Shown piece after piece: positions 35,027 to 44,443 of a stretch of DNA of 64,000 nucleotides. How positions within the stretch are numbered: position 1 is the first letter of the stretch; each line of letters begins with the position of its first letter. The notes beneath the pieces are model-generated. The model was given only the letters and a program-made list of their open reading frames with translations. It made no database searches and was not told the origin of the DNA. The position numbers were made by a program, and so were the translations under genes. The DNA is from Thermotoga maritima MSB8 (GTDB taxonomy: Bacteria; Thermotogota; Thermotogae; Thermotogales; Thermotogaceae): assembly GCF_000008545.1 (NCBI RefSeq), contig NC_000853.1:1502465-1566464 (forward strand), in the 5' to 3' direction.

Positions 35027-37890
35027 TTTACCACCGTATCCTTGAAAAAGTTGAATATCCACTTCAGATCCTTTGAAAGAACGGAAACCGTCCTTTCGAA
35101 CTGGGCTATTTCGAGCTCTCTCTCAAGCAATCTCCAAGGTATCCTTTCATCTTCCGAAAAACTCCATCTATCGAAGTTGAACCCGGATTCTTCCAGAAGG
35201 TCCAGGTAAATCTTTCTCAGAGTGGCGCTGCTCAGATCGTACTCGCTCTCCAAAATCTTCTCCAGTTTTTCTTTGTCTTTCAGATTCATCGCTGTGATCG
35301 CTATTTCTTTTAGTTTTTCACGATCTGGAAACAGCTTGTTGAGCTCGTATCGACGCTTTTCAATGTCGGAGGAAGAGTAGCAGAGGTTAACCACCGATTT
35401 TCTTCTCAAAAGATCCACTATTTCGTAAATGCTGAGCGGGAAGTCGTAAAAGAAGATATCGCCTTTTATGTGGGTCGGAAGCCCATCGGTGTTGCTTGTG
35501 ATGATCGCTTTTCGAGCAGAACCACTTTCCATCAAGCCGATTGCCTTTATTTTCTTTTCCATGTCCATGCTTGTGTAGTAAACGATTGCATCTTTGCCAA
35601 TCTTCCGATAAAGATCTGGTATGAGTTTTTTCTCAGAAACAACCACCGCGAAACTGTGAGCGTCCACAAGAGAACCTAAGTCGAAAGAATTTCTCTGATC
35701 GGAGAACAGAAATTCCTCAGGTTCGCCGGTTCTCAGCTCAACGACATCGTATTTTTCCTTTTTCAGAAACTCTTCCAACCCTGGGTGTTCCATCGAGGCA
35801 ACGAAGATGAATTTTCCCGGGTGTTTGTCGACTATGTCTAGGAAGCTTTTGACCAGTTCGCTGTCGCGATGCGCCAGAAAATCTTGGAACTCGTTCACCA
35901 CAAAGACATCAAACTCATCCAGACGGTGTTTTTTCAGAAAACCAGCAAGGGTGAAGAGAACAATATCGCTTTCTTCTTCCTTAGAAAAGGTGGAATTTAC
36001 AAATCCCAAGTTTCTGGAGGTGTAGTACCTCGAAAGGCACCCCAGAATGTTTTGAGTCGTAGCGTTCGTTAAAGAAACGATCGCCAGTTTTCCCCGAAGC
36101 TCTTCCTTTATGGAAAGCAGAAGCTTTGTTTTTGATGGGTAAGGTACCTTTATCAGTGTTCTTTCTTCCTTAGATCTACTCAGTATATGACTCACTTCTC
36201 TGTTTTTTACAGAGAAAACAGGTTTCACATCCAACGAGATGAGATAGTAAGAAACTCCATTTCCCATGGGGCGCAGATTCACCACAACGTCTCCTCTGGT
36301 GGGAGTTACTGGTAATGTAGAAAGAGAACTCGAAAGGTTCTTGAAATTGTATCCCACAACTTCCAGGTTCTTTTCACCGTTTTTCAGGTGAAGGAACACG
36401 TTGCTGCCGTCTTCTCCAAAGAAATGGATCTTTTCTACCAGGACGTCTTTGAAGAGAAGAACAGGTTCCGGATTTCCCTGGCCGAAGGGCATGAGTTTTT
36501 TTATGTCTTCAATGAAGCGATCATCGATATCTTCCATTCTGACCTCAGCATCAACGATTACCTTCTCTTCTCGTTCTTCCAGAGAAATGTTTCTGATGTA
36601 ATCCCTGAACGGTTCCAGTTGGTCTCTTTTCAAGGAGAAGCCAACCGCCGAGGAATGACCTCCTATCTCCTCGAATATTTTGAGAATATCTTCGTTGAAA
36701 ATGTTCATTATGTCATAACCGTTGTAGCTCCTTATGGAACCTTTCGCTATCTTTTCGTCCAGAGAGACGACTGCAACGGGTTTTTCATAACGATTTGCCA
36801 GTTTGGCAGCGACTATGCCGATGACTCCCACGTGCCAGTTTTCTTTTGCAACGACTATGACGGGATCTTTCCACAGGTCGTTTGTCTCGATTATTTCAAT
36901 TGCTTCTTTGTATATCGCCCATTCTGTTTTCCTTCTGATACTGTTCAGCTCCATCAATCTATCCACAACACTGTCCGCTTTCGCTGGATCGTTCATTATC
37001 AGTAAATTGAAGGCGTCGTTGGCACTCCCCATACGGCCCGCGGCGTTGAGACGAGGAGCTATTTTGTAACTTATATCGTGCGATGTGAGATTTCTCAGTC
37101 CGAGTCTTTCCAGAAGCCTCTTTAAACCTACACGTTTTGTGTTCGCAAGTAACTCTATTCCCTTTTTCACGAAGTATCTGTTTTCGTCGAGGAGGGTGAC
37201 CATATCGGCGACCGTTCCAAGAGCTACCAGCTCCAAAAATCTCTCGGGATGGGGATAATTGGTCGCTTCAGAAAGAGCCTGGACGAGTTTGTAAGTTACA
37301 CCGACACCTGCAAGATCTCTGAATGGGTAGTTCTCTCCAGGTACTTTTGGGTTCACAATGGCATCGGCGGGGGGAAGATCGCCGTTCACCTCGTGGTGGT
37401 CCGTGACGATCACTTTCATTCCGAATTTTTTCGCGAGAGCAACTGAATCCAGCGCGGTTATTCCGCAGTCAACCGTTACAAGACAGGAGACGTTGTTTTC
37501 TTTAAAGGTCGAGATGTTTTCTGGCTGGATACCGTATCCTTCTTCGATACGGTGGGGAATATAAACATCAACACGCCAGCCGTTCTCCTCGAGGAATTCC
37601 TTCAACATAACGGTTGAAGTTATACCATCCACATCGTAGTCTCCGTGGATCAGAACGAGTTCGTTCTTGGATCGGGCTTCAAGCAGGGTTTCAACCGCTT
37701 TCTCCATATCGTTGAAGAGGAAGGGATCGTGCTGGTGGGATTCATTGACGAACAGAAAAGCCTCTACCGCTTCCCTGGTAGTGAAGCCTCTGTTTACGAG
37801 TATTCTCGATGCAATTTCATTGAGACCAAAATACTGAGAAATCTCTGACACAGCCTTTTCATCAGGCTGTGAAAGTTCCCACTTTTTCAT
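35023..37890 (-). CDS. recJ: Single-stranded-DNA exonuclease RecJ with long C-terminal extension
   Basis: RecJ, a 5'-3' ssDNA exonuclease of the DHH family used in recombination and base-excision repair. The catalytic motifs lie in the first 500 residues: HGDYDVDG (82-89), VTVDCG, TDHHE, APRLNAAGRMG and EIGGHSSAVGFSL (DHHA1). The protein is 955 aa, against roughly 560-580 in E. coli. The last 390 residues or so resemble a degenerate superfamily-2 helicase pair (VVNEFQDF in the position of motif II, GDIFFYDFPLSIYEIVDLLR near motif V) without a Walker A lysine. Confidence 0.9.
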   Translation of the reverse strand: MKKWELSQPDEKAVSEISQYFGLNEIASRILVNRGFTTREAVEAFLFVNESHQHDPFLFNDMEKAVETLLEARSKNELVLIHGDYDVDGITSTVMLKEFLEENGWRVDVYIPHRIEEGYGIQPENISTFKENNVSCLVTVDCGITALDSVALAKKFGMKVIVTDHHEVNGDLPPADAIVNPKVPGENYPFRDLAGVGVTYKLVQALSEATNYPHPERFLELVALGTVADMVTLLDENRYFVKKGIELLANTKRVGLKRLLERLGLRNLTSHDISYKIAPRLNAAGRMGSANDAFNLLIMNDPAKADSVVDRLMELNSIRRKTEWAIYKEAIEIIETNDLWKDPVIVVAKENWHVGVIGIVAAKLANRYEKPVAVVSLDEKIAKGSIRSYNGYDIMNIFNEDILKIFEEIGGHSSAVGFSLKRDQLEPFRDYIRNISLEEREEKVIVDAEVRMEDIDDRFIEDIKKLMPFGQGNPEPVLLFKDVLVEKIHFFGEDGSNVFLHLKNGEKNLEVVGYNFKNLSSSLSTLPVTPTRGDVVVNLRPMGNGVSYYLISLDVKPVFSVKNREVSHILSRSKEERTLIKVPYPSKTKLLLSIKEELRGKLAIVSLTNATTQNILGCLSRYYTSRNLGFVNSTFSKEEESDIVLFTLAGFLKKHRLDEFDVFVVNEFQDFLAHRDSELVKSFLDIVDKHPGKFIFVASMEHPGLEEFLKKEKYDVVELRTGEPEEFLFSDQRNSFDLGSLVDAHSFAVVVSEKKLIPDLYRKIGKDAIVYYTSMDMEKKIKAIGLMESGSARKAIITSNTDGLPTHIKGDIFFYDFPLSIYEIVDLLRRKSVVNLCYSSSDIEKRRYELNKLFPDREKLKEIAITAMNLKDKEKLEKILESEYDLSSATLRKIYLDLLEESGFNFDRWSFSEDERIPWRLLERELEIAQFERTVSVLSKDLKWIFNFFKDTVVK

Positions 37891-37918
37891 CCTCCGCTTC
37901 TCCTTTTCTTTTTTAGTA

Positions 37919-37927
37919 ATTTTACCA
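37919..37927 (-). promoter_or_regulatory. Possible extended -10 promoter of recJ
   Basis: On the minus strand TGGTAAAAT (TGn plus TAAAAT) lies about 30 bp upstream of the recJ ATG, in the 78-bp divergent intergenic region. No good -35 was found, so this is tentative. Confidence 0.4.
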
Positions 37928-37968
37928 TATTTTCGAGTGATACAATTTAACAGAAGGGTGGTGATAGC

Positions 37969-39381
37969 GTGTTTAAAAAGGTTTCAAGGGATCCTGTGCA
38001 TTCGGAAATATATCTCTATCCACTGGAAATACTAGCCACCGATACGAAAGTGGTTCAGAGGCTTCGCTTTCTTTCGCAGTTGGCAGGGGCGACCGTCGTG
38101 TATCCCGGCGCGACTCACACACGCTTTGCACACTCATTGGGAACCATGCACGTTGCCGGATTGTACGCGAGGAATCTTTTCAAAGAAAGCGATCGAATAA
38201 GGATAGTGCGTCTTGCCGCTTTGCTGCACGATGTTGGACACGGTCCGTTCAGTCACCAGTTCGACGATGTGGTTTTCAAAAGATACGGTTACGAGGACGG
38301 TCACGATGAGTTCAGAAACAGACTAATAACGGAAAAGCTTCCAGAAGAGATGATGAGGGTTTTCAACTCATACAACGAAAGATTGAAACAAGCAGTAATC
38401 GAAGATATAAGAGAATCGGTGGGAGAGGTTTCCCTGGAAGACGCCTTTCAGGAGATAGCAAAAAGAGTAGTTGAGGTATACAGAGGAGAGGAAACGGGGA
38501 GTGTGGATTTCAACATCATCCAGGGACCGCTGGGAGCCGACAGGCTCGATTTTCTGCTGAGGGACTCTTACTACAGCGGAGTGGGGCATTTTGCTCCGAT
38601 GAACGTGGACAGGGTGCTGAGGAATTCCCTTGTCAAAGAGGTAGATGGAAAAGAGATACTCTGTTACCACGTGAAGGTGGTTGACAACATATATTCGATA
38701 CTGTTCAGCCGATTCATGATGTACAAAAATGTGTATTTCCACAAAACGTCCCGTGCTGCCGATCTCATGATTCAGGAGATACTCTTGAGGGCCTGTGAGA
38801 TTCTCGATTTGGAAGAGCGCTTGAAAGATCTCGACGAATTCCTCGAATTGACAGATTATTCCATTCTCAGAGAACTCGAACTGAAGGGGGACAGTGAAAC
38901 GAAGAAACTCGTGGAGCGGTTCAAAAATCGCGATCTGTGGAAGATGGTGGTTGAGCGTCCTTTCTCCGCTGAAGGGTTTGATCCATCTGAACTCAGTCTA
39001 TCCGCAGCCAGAAACTTGATCGATAAGATCGTCGAAAACATAGACCGTGTGTTGTCCAGTGTTAACGTAGAGGATTCAGACAAAAGCATTCTCGAAGAGA
39101 TTCGCGATAACAAAGAGAAATTCTTCAGGATCGACACACCGTACAAACTCACCATCTTTCATCCCGATGAATTCCTCCAGAACAACGTCTTCCTTTACGA
39201 CCCCAAACATGATGAGATTCTCACGGTGGACGAGTACGTGAAGAAATACCCCGCGTACAGATTGATGGTGAGCAACATGATTCAGATCGTGAGGGTGTAC
39301 GTGACAGAGGATGTACGTGAGGTACTTTTCAAGTACGGAGTTATACCAGAAGACGGGAGAAGGGTGATCACAAGATGGTAA
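37969..39381 (+). CDS. HD-domain phosphohydrolase (SAMHD1/dGTPase-like)
   Basis: A 470-aa cytosolic HD protein. It opens SRDPVHSEIYLYPLE, then THTRFAHSLGTMHVAGLYA and LAALLHDVGHGPFSHQFD give the H...HD...D metal site; GADRLDFLLRDSYYSGV follows. This arrangement is that of SAMHD1-like and dGTPase-like dNTP triphosphohydrolases. GTG start with GGTGGTGATAGC upstream. Divergent from recJ. It overlaps the polysaccharide gene pglF-type by 7 bp, although functions seem unrelated. Confidence 0.85.
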   Translation: MFKKVSRDPVHSEIYLYPLEILATDTKVVQRLRFLSQLAGATVVYPGATHTRFAHSLGTMHVAGLYARNLFKESDRIRIVRLAALLHDVGHGPFSHQFDDVVFKRYGYEDGHDEFRNRLITEKLPEEMMRVFNSYNERLKQAVIEDIRESVGEVSLEDAFQEIAKRVVEVYRGEETGSVDFNIIQGPLGADRLDFLLRDSYYSGVGHFAPMNVDRVLRNSLVKEVDGKEILCYHVKVVDNIYSILFSRFMMYKNVYFHKTSRAADLMIQEILLRACEILDLEERLKDLDEFLELTDYSILRELELKGDSETKKLVERFKNRDLWKMVVERPFSAEGFDPSELSLSAARNLIDKIVENIDRVLSSVNVEDSDKSILEEIRDNKEKFFRIDTPYKLTIFHPDEFLQNNVFLYDPKHDEILTVDEYVKKYPAYRLMVSNMIQIVRVYVTEDVREVLFKYGVIPEDGRRVITRW

Positions 39382-41192
39382 GAAAGGCGCTCCTTTTTGT
39401 AATCGACGTGGCTCTGACGTACTTTGCAGGTGTGGTGGCGCTCTTTTCGAGGTTTGGTTTTGACTTTCAGGAAATGAGCCGTTATGACGAGTCCGTGATC
39501 GTATACACTGTTATCTCAGCCGTTGTCTACATTCTGAACGGAAACTATTCCATCGTGTGGGAATACGCTAATGCCAGAGACTTTCTCATTCTCATAAGAG
39601 GAAGCGTTATCTCCTATCTTTCCAACCTCGCGTTTTTTTATGTTTACAGGGGAATAGTTCTTCCCAGATCCGTGGGCTTTGCTGTCTTTCTTGGATCGAT
39701 GGTTCTTCTCGTACTGAGCAGGATCACATGGCAGTGGATGATTGTGAACGGAAGAGGTAAAGTCCCAGGGGAAAAGAGAATACTGATCATAGGAGCAGGA
39801 GATGCGGGAGTCTCTATTCTCGAAGAATTTGAGAAACACCCCCATTTAGGAAAAATAGTGGCCTTCGTGGACGATTCTCCCAGAAAGATCGGTCGAAAGG
39901 TGAGGGGAGTTCCGGTTTTTGGACCAATAGAGAAAACAATGGAATTCGTGGAGAAAATGAACGTGGACGAAATCGTGATAGCTATACCTTCAGCTTCCAG
40001 AGCTGAGATGGAACGAATTCTCAAAAGCATCGATTTGAAAAAGGTCAGAGTAAAGACCCTCCCCAGTGTGAGAGAGCTGATAGAAGGACGTGTCAGGATC
40101 TCCCATCTGAAGGAAATATCCATAGAAGATCTTCTGGGTCGCGAAGAAGTGAAGGTGGATTTTCATGAAATAGGAAAATTCTTGAAAGGGAAGAAAATTC
40201 TTGTGACCGGAGCAGGAGGCAGTATCGGTTCTGAGCTTTGCAAGCAAATAGCCAGGATGAATCCAGCGGAGATCTTTCTTCTGGGCCACGGAGAAACCAG
40301 TATATATCTCATAAACGAGTTTCTCACCGAACACTTTCCGGAGGTGAAGAAAAAAAGGATCATAGCGGATGTTGCCGACAGAAAGATAATGGAACACTGG
40401 TTGACCCAGCTGAGGCCGGACGTGATCTTCCACGTGGCAGCGCACAAGCACGTTCCTTTGATGGAGGAAAATCCGCTTGAGGCTTTCAGAGTGAACGTTC
40501 TGGGAACGATGAATCTCGTGGAACTCTCCGAAAGGCTCGGTGTTAAGTATTTTGTTTTCATCTCGACAGACAAAGCGGTGAATCCCACTTCTGTGATGGG
40601 CCTCACCAAGAGGATAGCGGAACTCTACATCCTTTCGAGAGAAAAAAACAGCACGAATTTCTCGATCGTGAGGTTTGGAAACGTTCTTGGAAGCAGGGGA
40701 AGCGTAGTGGAAAAATTTCGCCGTCAGATAGAAAAAGGTGGGCCTGTAACGGTGACGGATCCACGAATGAAGCGCTACTTCATGTCCATACCTGAGGCCG
40801 TCTCCCTCATTCTCCAGTCCCTTCTCTTCTCTTCCGGAAAGGATCTCTTCATTCTCGACATGGGAGAGCAGATACCCATCCTGAAGCTTGCGGAAACCAT
40901 GATCATGCTTTCTGGATACACCCCTTACCAGGACATAAAGATAGTTTTCACCGGAATCAGGCCGGGGGAGAAGATGTACGAAGAGTTGCTCTACCCTTAC
41001 GAGGTGAAAGAGTTGACTCCACACTCGAAAATCTTCAGAGTGAAGACATCCGTTCTTCCAGGGAAAGAGAGCGTAGAACAGGCAATCAACAGAATGAAAG
41101 AAGCCTTCGAAAACAGCGACGTAAAAGGACTTCTCACCGAAATGAAAAAATTAGTCCCGGAGGCACAAATAAATGTGGGAAGCGATAATTAG
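39375..41192 (+). CDS. Polysaccharide biosynthesis protein, UDP-GlcNAc 4,6-dehydratase type
   Basis: A 605-aa membrane-anchored nucleotide-sugar dehydratase of the CapD/WbpM/PglF group. Four hydrophobic segments (about 5-120) lead to a CoA-binding-like Rossmann domain (ILIIGAGDAGVS, about 138) and the short-chain dehydrogenase domain (ILVTGAGGSIGSEL, about 275), with ISTDKAVNPTSVMGLTKR carrying the catalytic Met/Lys variant. It likely makes UDP-4-keto-6-deoxy-GlcNAc for a surface glycan and is followed by the glycan-initiating transferase, a 20-bp overlap away. Confidence 0.88.
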   Translation: MVRKALLFVIDVALTYFAGVVALFSRFGFDFQEMSRYDESVIVYTVISAVVYILNGNYSIVWEYANARDFLILIRGSVISYLSNLAFFYVYRGIVLPRSVGFAVFLGSMVLLVLSRITWQWMIVNGRGKVPGEKRILIIGAGDAGVSILEEFEKHPHLGKIVAFVDDSPRKIGRKVRGVPVFGPIEKTMEFVEKMNVDEIVIAIPSASRAEMERILKSIDLKKVRVKTLPSVRELIEGRVRISHLKEISIEDLLGREEVKVDFHEIGKFLKGKKILVTGAGGSIGSELCKQIARMNPAEIFLLGHGETSIYLINEFLTEHFPEVKKKRIIADVADRKIMEHWLTQLRPDVIFHVAAHKHVPLMEENPLEAFRVNVLGTMNLVELSERLGVKYFVFISTDKAVNPTSVMGLTKRIAELYILSREKNSTNFSIVRFGNVLGSRGSVVEKFRRQIEKGGPVTVTDPRMKRYFMSIPEAVSLILQSLLFSSGKDLFILDMGEQIPILKLAETMIMLSGYTPYQDIKIVFTGIRPGEKMYEELLYPYEVKELTPHSKIFRVKTSVLPGKESVEQAINRMKEAFENSDVKGLLTEMKKLVPEAQINVGSDN

Positions 41193-42048
41193 TTTCTTCC
41201 TGACTTCGGTGCTGTCTGTTTTTGCGAAGAAGACGGAATTTCTCGATCGTCCTGACTCCAGAAAATCCCACGGGAGAGCGGTTCCGCCGGTCGGTGGTGT
41301 TTCCATATTCCTGACGCTTCTCATCTTCGAAAGAGACAATCCCTTTTTTCTCTTTTCGATTCCCCTGTTTCTTCTTGGACTTCTGGATGATCTTTTCGAC
41401 CTCTCCTACAGAATCAAACTCGCTGTGACCGCTCTGGTTGCTGTCTGGTTCTCCACCGCTGTGACCATAGAGGTCAGTATCTTTGGAGCGAGGATACATC
41501 CTGTCTTTTTCGTGATCTGGTTTGTCGGTATGGTTAACGCGTTCAACGTAGTCGATGGATTGGACGGCCTTTTGAGCGGAATATCTCTATTTTCTTCGCT
41601 CATGATTGGAGAAAGGTCTCTTGCGTTTTCGATAATCGGTTTTCTTCCATGGAACCTCCCAGACGCAAAGGTTTTTCTGGGGAACAGTGGTTCGTTTCTT
41701 CTTGGAGCTTACCTCTCCACGGCATCGGTGGTTTTCTTCGAGGGAGATCTCGGATACGCCACGCTTTTCCTTGGATTTCCGTTCTATGAGATCGTGTTCA
41801 GTTTTGTGAGAAGATTGGTTGTAAAGAAAAACCCGTTCTCTCCGGATGAGAAACATACTCACCACGTGTTTTCCAGAAAGATAGGAAAATGGAAAACACT
41901 TTTGATTCTCGTTTCCTTTTCACTGATGTTCAATCTTCTTGGACTATCCCAGAAGTTCTACTTCATCTTCCTTTACGTTGTCCTCTGTTGTGTCCTTCTC
42001 TTCACCTACTGCGTACTTCAGCGCGGTAATGGCAACCTCAAGCTGTGA
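41173..42048 (+). CDS. Glycosyl-1-phosphate transferase, MraY/WecA family
   Basis: A 291-aa polytopic transferase that would move a UDP-HexNAc phosphosugar onto undecaprenyl phosphate to start surface polysaccharide synthesis. Family motifs: LLGLLDDLFDLSYRIKL, NVVDGLDGLLSG, FLGNSGSFLLGAY and the C-terminal HTHHVF. WecA/TagO-type rather than MraY, given the dehydratase neighbour. GGAGG is about 11 bases before the ATG. The last 105 bp overlap the convergent DUF1385 gene. Confidence 0.88.
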   Translation: MWEAIISFFLTSVLSVFAKKTEFLDRPDSRKSHGRAVPPVGGVSIFLTLLIFERDNPFFLFSIPLFLLGLLDDLFDLSYRIKLAVTALVAVWFSTAVTIEVSIFGARIHPVFFVIWFVGMVNAFNVVDGLDGLLSGISLFSSLMIGERSLAFSIIGFLPWNLPDAKVFLGNSGSFLLGAYLSTASVVFFEGDLGYATLFLGFPFYEIVFSFVRRLVVKKNPFSPDEKHTHHVFSRKIGKWKTLLILVSFSLMFNLLGLSQKFYFIFLYVVLCCVLLFTYCVLQRGNGNLKL

Positions 42049-42834
42049 ATCATCTGGTTTTGCCGTGGTCAGGTATTGAAGAAGGTACCCTGGAAGATAG
42101 AGAAGCTTCACCAGTCCCTTTCCATTGAAAAAGGCTATGACTTTCAGGAGTTCGTAAGAAATCCCCGCTGCGAAGGGAAGAAGGACGAGCCTTGAAACGA
42201 TCCTCGTCCAGGTGTTCATCTCCACAACGACACCGACCAGGCTGAGAAGAAGGATGGCCACTATTAAAAAGATCATCAAAAAGTTGGTCCCGCATCTTGG
42301 ATGTATTGTCGAATATTTTCTCACATTTTCCGGTGTGAGTTCCTCTCCATGTTCGTAAGCGTGAATTGTCATATGTTCCGCACCGTGGTACTGAAACACG
42401 CGTTTTACATCCTTGAACAGTGAGATGATCCAGACGTAGAGGAGAAAGAGTCCAACCCTTATGAATCCTTCAACAAGCGAATAGAGAAACTCTCCTTTTT
42501 TCGTCACCAGGAAATTGGTCAGAAAAATAGGTACTACCACAAAAAGACCAACGGCAAGTCCAACAGCTGTGATGAGAGAAAAGAATTTCTCGCTTTCCTT
42601 CAGTTTTTCACCGGAAGAGATTTCGGAGGAAAGATTGAGGGCTTTTATTCCAAAGTAGAGAGAAACAAAAAGCGAATAAAAACCTCTCAAGAAAGGTATC
42701 TTCGCCCAACCTGGAAACTTTACTTTCCCGAGTTCCCTGACTTCGATGTTCCCATCTGGATTTCTGACAGCAAGGGAAACCTTTCTTGCGATCATAAGCA
42801 CTCCTTCTATTACCGCTTGACCACCTGCTTTCAC
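41944..42834 (-). CDS. DUF1385 (YqhQ-like) membrane protein
   Basis: A 296-aa membrane protein of the DUF1385/YqhQ family. The family opening [14 protein letters not shown] and the central [20 protein letters not shown] and [13 protein letters not shown] motifs are conserved, histidine-rich and suggest a metal site. Function unknown; homologues are often near prfA/rpmE in Firmicutes. Its C-terminal 35 codons are antisense to the end of the glycosyltransferase gene, and both protein ends look genuine. Confidence 0.85.
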   Translation of the reverse strand: MKAGGQAVIEGVLMIARKVSLAVRNPDGNIEVRELGKVKFPGWAKIPFLRGFYSLFVSLYFGIKALNLSSEISSGEKLKESEKFFSLITAVGLAVGLFVVVPIFLTNFLVTKKGEFLYSLVEGFIRVGLFLLYVWIISLFKDVKRVFQYHGAEHMTIHAYEHGEELTPENVRKYSTIHPRCGTNFLMIFLIVAILLLSLVGVVVEMNTWTRIVSRLVLLPFAAGISYELLKVIAFFNGKGLVKLLYLPGYLLQYLTTAKPDDSQLEVAITALKYAVGEEKDTTEDNVKEDEVELLG

Positions 42835-42882
42835 GTTCTATCCTCTCCTTTCTCGATCTCTCAAATTCTATGATACAACAGG

Positions 42883-42891
42883 TGCTATAAT
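42883..42891 (+). promoter_or_regulatory. Possible extended -10 promoter for the AMMECR1 run
   Basis: TGCTATAAT (TGn plus perfect TATAAT, 42886-42891) lies 20 bp before the AMMECR1 ATG in the 76-bp divergent gap. The -35 region is not consensus. It may drive the long plus-strand run to lepB. Confidence 0.55.
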
Positions 42892-42910
42892 TGTTACAGG
42901 TGGTGGGAAC

Positions 42911-43435
42911 ATGATAGGCGAGCATCCTTACGTGAAATGGGCAATAAGGGTCATAGAGAATTACGTGAGATATGGAAAAGTGATCGAACCCGATGAAAGT
43001 GTTCCTGAAGAGCTCTTCAAAAGAAGAGCAGGGGCTTTTGTGACTCTTCACAAAACGGACGGTTCTCTGAGGGGCTGTATAGGAACCTATCTTCCCACAA
43101 AGCCGAATCTCGCTCTTGAGATAAGAGATAACGCCATCGCGGCTGCCACTCAGGACCCAAGGTTTCCTCCGGTCTCGCCCGATGAACTCGACGATATCGT
43201 TGTGCACGTGGACATTCTCAGTCCTCCTGAACCGGTGAGGGATATCTCCGAGCTCGACCCGAAAAAATACGGTGTGATAGTAGTTAAGGGCTGGAGGAGA
43301 GGGCTCCTTCTTCCTGACATAGAAGGTGTGGATACGGTCGAAGAACAGCTCAGAATAGCGAAGCTGAAAGCCGGAATCCCTGAGTGGGACGACGATGTGG
43401 AGATTTACAGGTTCACAGTTGAACGCTACAAATGA
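42911..43435 (+). CDS. amrA: AMMECR1 domain protein (AmmeMemoRadiSam system)
   Basis: A 174-aa AMMECR1 protein. The signature LRGCIGTY is at about residues 54-61 and [12 protein letters not shown] follows. AMMECR1, Memo-like and radical SAM proteins co-occur in the AmmeMemoRadiSam gene set. Here the radical SAM member follows by 12 bp, but no Memo-type gene lies in the window. The biochemical role of the set is not established to my knowledge, so I leave function open. Confidence 0.9.
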   Translation: MIGEHPYVKWAIRVIENYVRYGKVIEPDESVPEELFKRRAGAFVTLHKTDGSLRGCIGTYLPTKPNLALEIRDNAIAAATQDPRFPPVSPDELDDIVVHVDILSPPEPVRDISELDPKKYGVIVVKGWRRGLLLPDIEGVDTVEEQLRIAKLKAGIPEWDDDVEIYRFTVERYK

Positions 43436-43447
43436 GGAGGATGGGAC

Positions 43448-44443
43448 ATGGAAAGGATGGCTTTGCACTTTGAAATTCTTGAGAATGGAAAAGTTAAGTG
43501 CCTTCTGTGTCCGCATGAATGTGTGCTTGATAACGGACAAATTGGGTTGTGCGGTGTGAGAAAGAACAAAAACGGCTCTCTGGTGAGTCTGAACTACGGT
43601 GAAGTAACAGCAATCGCTATGGATCCCATAGAAAAGAAACCGCTTTTCCACTTCAATCCTGGTGAGCAGATATTCTCTGTGGGAACTTTCGGCTGTAATT
43701 TCAAGTGCGGTTTCTGTCAGAACTGGGAGATTTCGCAAGCAAAGCCAGAAACCAAAAGAGTCACTCCAGAACAGCTTGTCAAGATAGCCCAGATGAACAG
43801 AAACTCAAAAGGAATCGCTTTCACATACAACGAGCCTCTTGTCTGGTACGAGTTCGTTCTCGACACGTCTCGTGTGGCTGTGAGAGAAGGTATGTACTGC
43901 GTTCTTGTGACCAACGGTTTTATAAACGAAGAACCTCTGGAACTCCTCTTTCAGTCCGTGCATGCGATGAACATAGATCTCAAGGGATTCAACAGAGATT
44001 TCTACAGGGAGATCGGGGGAGATTTGGACGTGGTCCTCAGAAACATAGAGAAGGTTTACAACGCAGGAATTCACGTTGAGCTCACCACGCTGATAATTCC
44101 GGGAAAGAACGACGACAAAGAAGACCTGAGGAGAGAATTCGAGTGGATCGCTGATCTGGACAAAGACATCCCTCTTCATATAAGCCGCTACTTTCCAAAT
44201 TACAAGTACACCATACCTCCAACGCCGATAGAAGAGCTCATCGAGATATACGAGATGGCCAGAGAGTATTTAAATTTCGTCTACCTCGGTAACGTGTGGG
44301 ACGAAAGATACGAGAGCACTTTCTGCCCGGATTGCGGAAATCTTGTGATCAGAAGACAGGGATATGAAGTGGAAAAAGTGGGACTGGATGAAGAAGGGAA
44401 GTGCACAAAATGTGGCCGTCAGATAGCAACGATCATCGGGTAA
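43448..44443 (+). CDS. amrS: AmmeMemoRadiSam system radical SAM protein
   Basis: A 331-aa radical SAM protein of the AmrS/PflA-like family. An N-terminal CLLCPHEC knuckle (about 18-25) precedes the radical SAM motif CNFKCGFCQNW (about 80), and the C-terminus has two CxxC pairs (CPDCGN, CTKCGR) forming a rubredoxin-like zinc or iron site. It was long annotated as pyruvate formate-lyase activase, but its pairing with AMMECR1 argues against that. GGAGGATGGGAC precedes the ATG. Confidence 0.9.
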   Translation: MERMALHFEILENGKVKCLLCPHECVLDNGQIGLCGVRKNKNGSLVSLNYGEVTAIAMDPIEKKPLFHFNPGEQIFSVGTFGCNFKCGFCQNWEISQAKPETKRVTPEQLVKIAQMNRNSKGIAFTYNEPLVWYEFVLDTSRVAVREGMYCVLVTNGFINEEPLELLFQSVHAMNIDLKGFNRDFYREIGGDLDVVLRNIEKVYNAGIHVELTTLIIPGKNDDKEDLRREFEWIADLDKDIPLHISRYFPNYKYTIPPTPIEELIEIYEMAREYLNFVYLGNVWDERYESTFCPDCGNLVIRRQGYEVEKVGLDEEGKCTKCGRQIATIIG

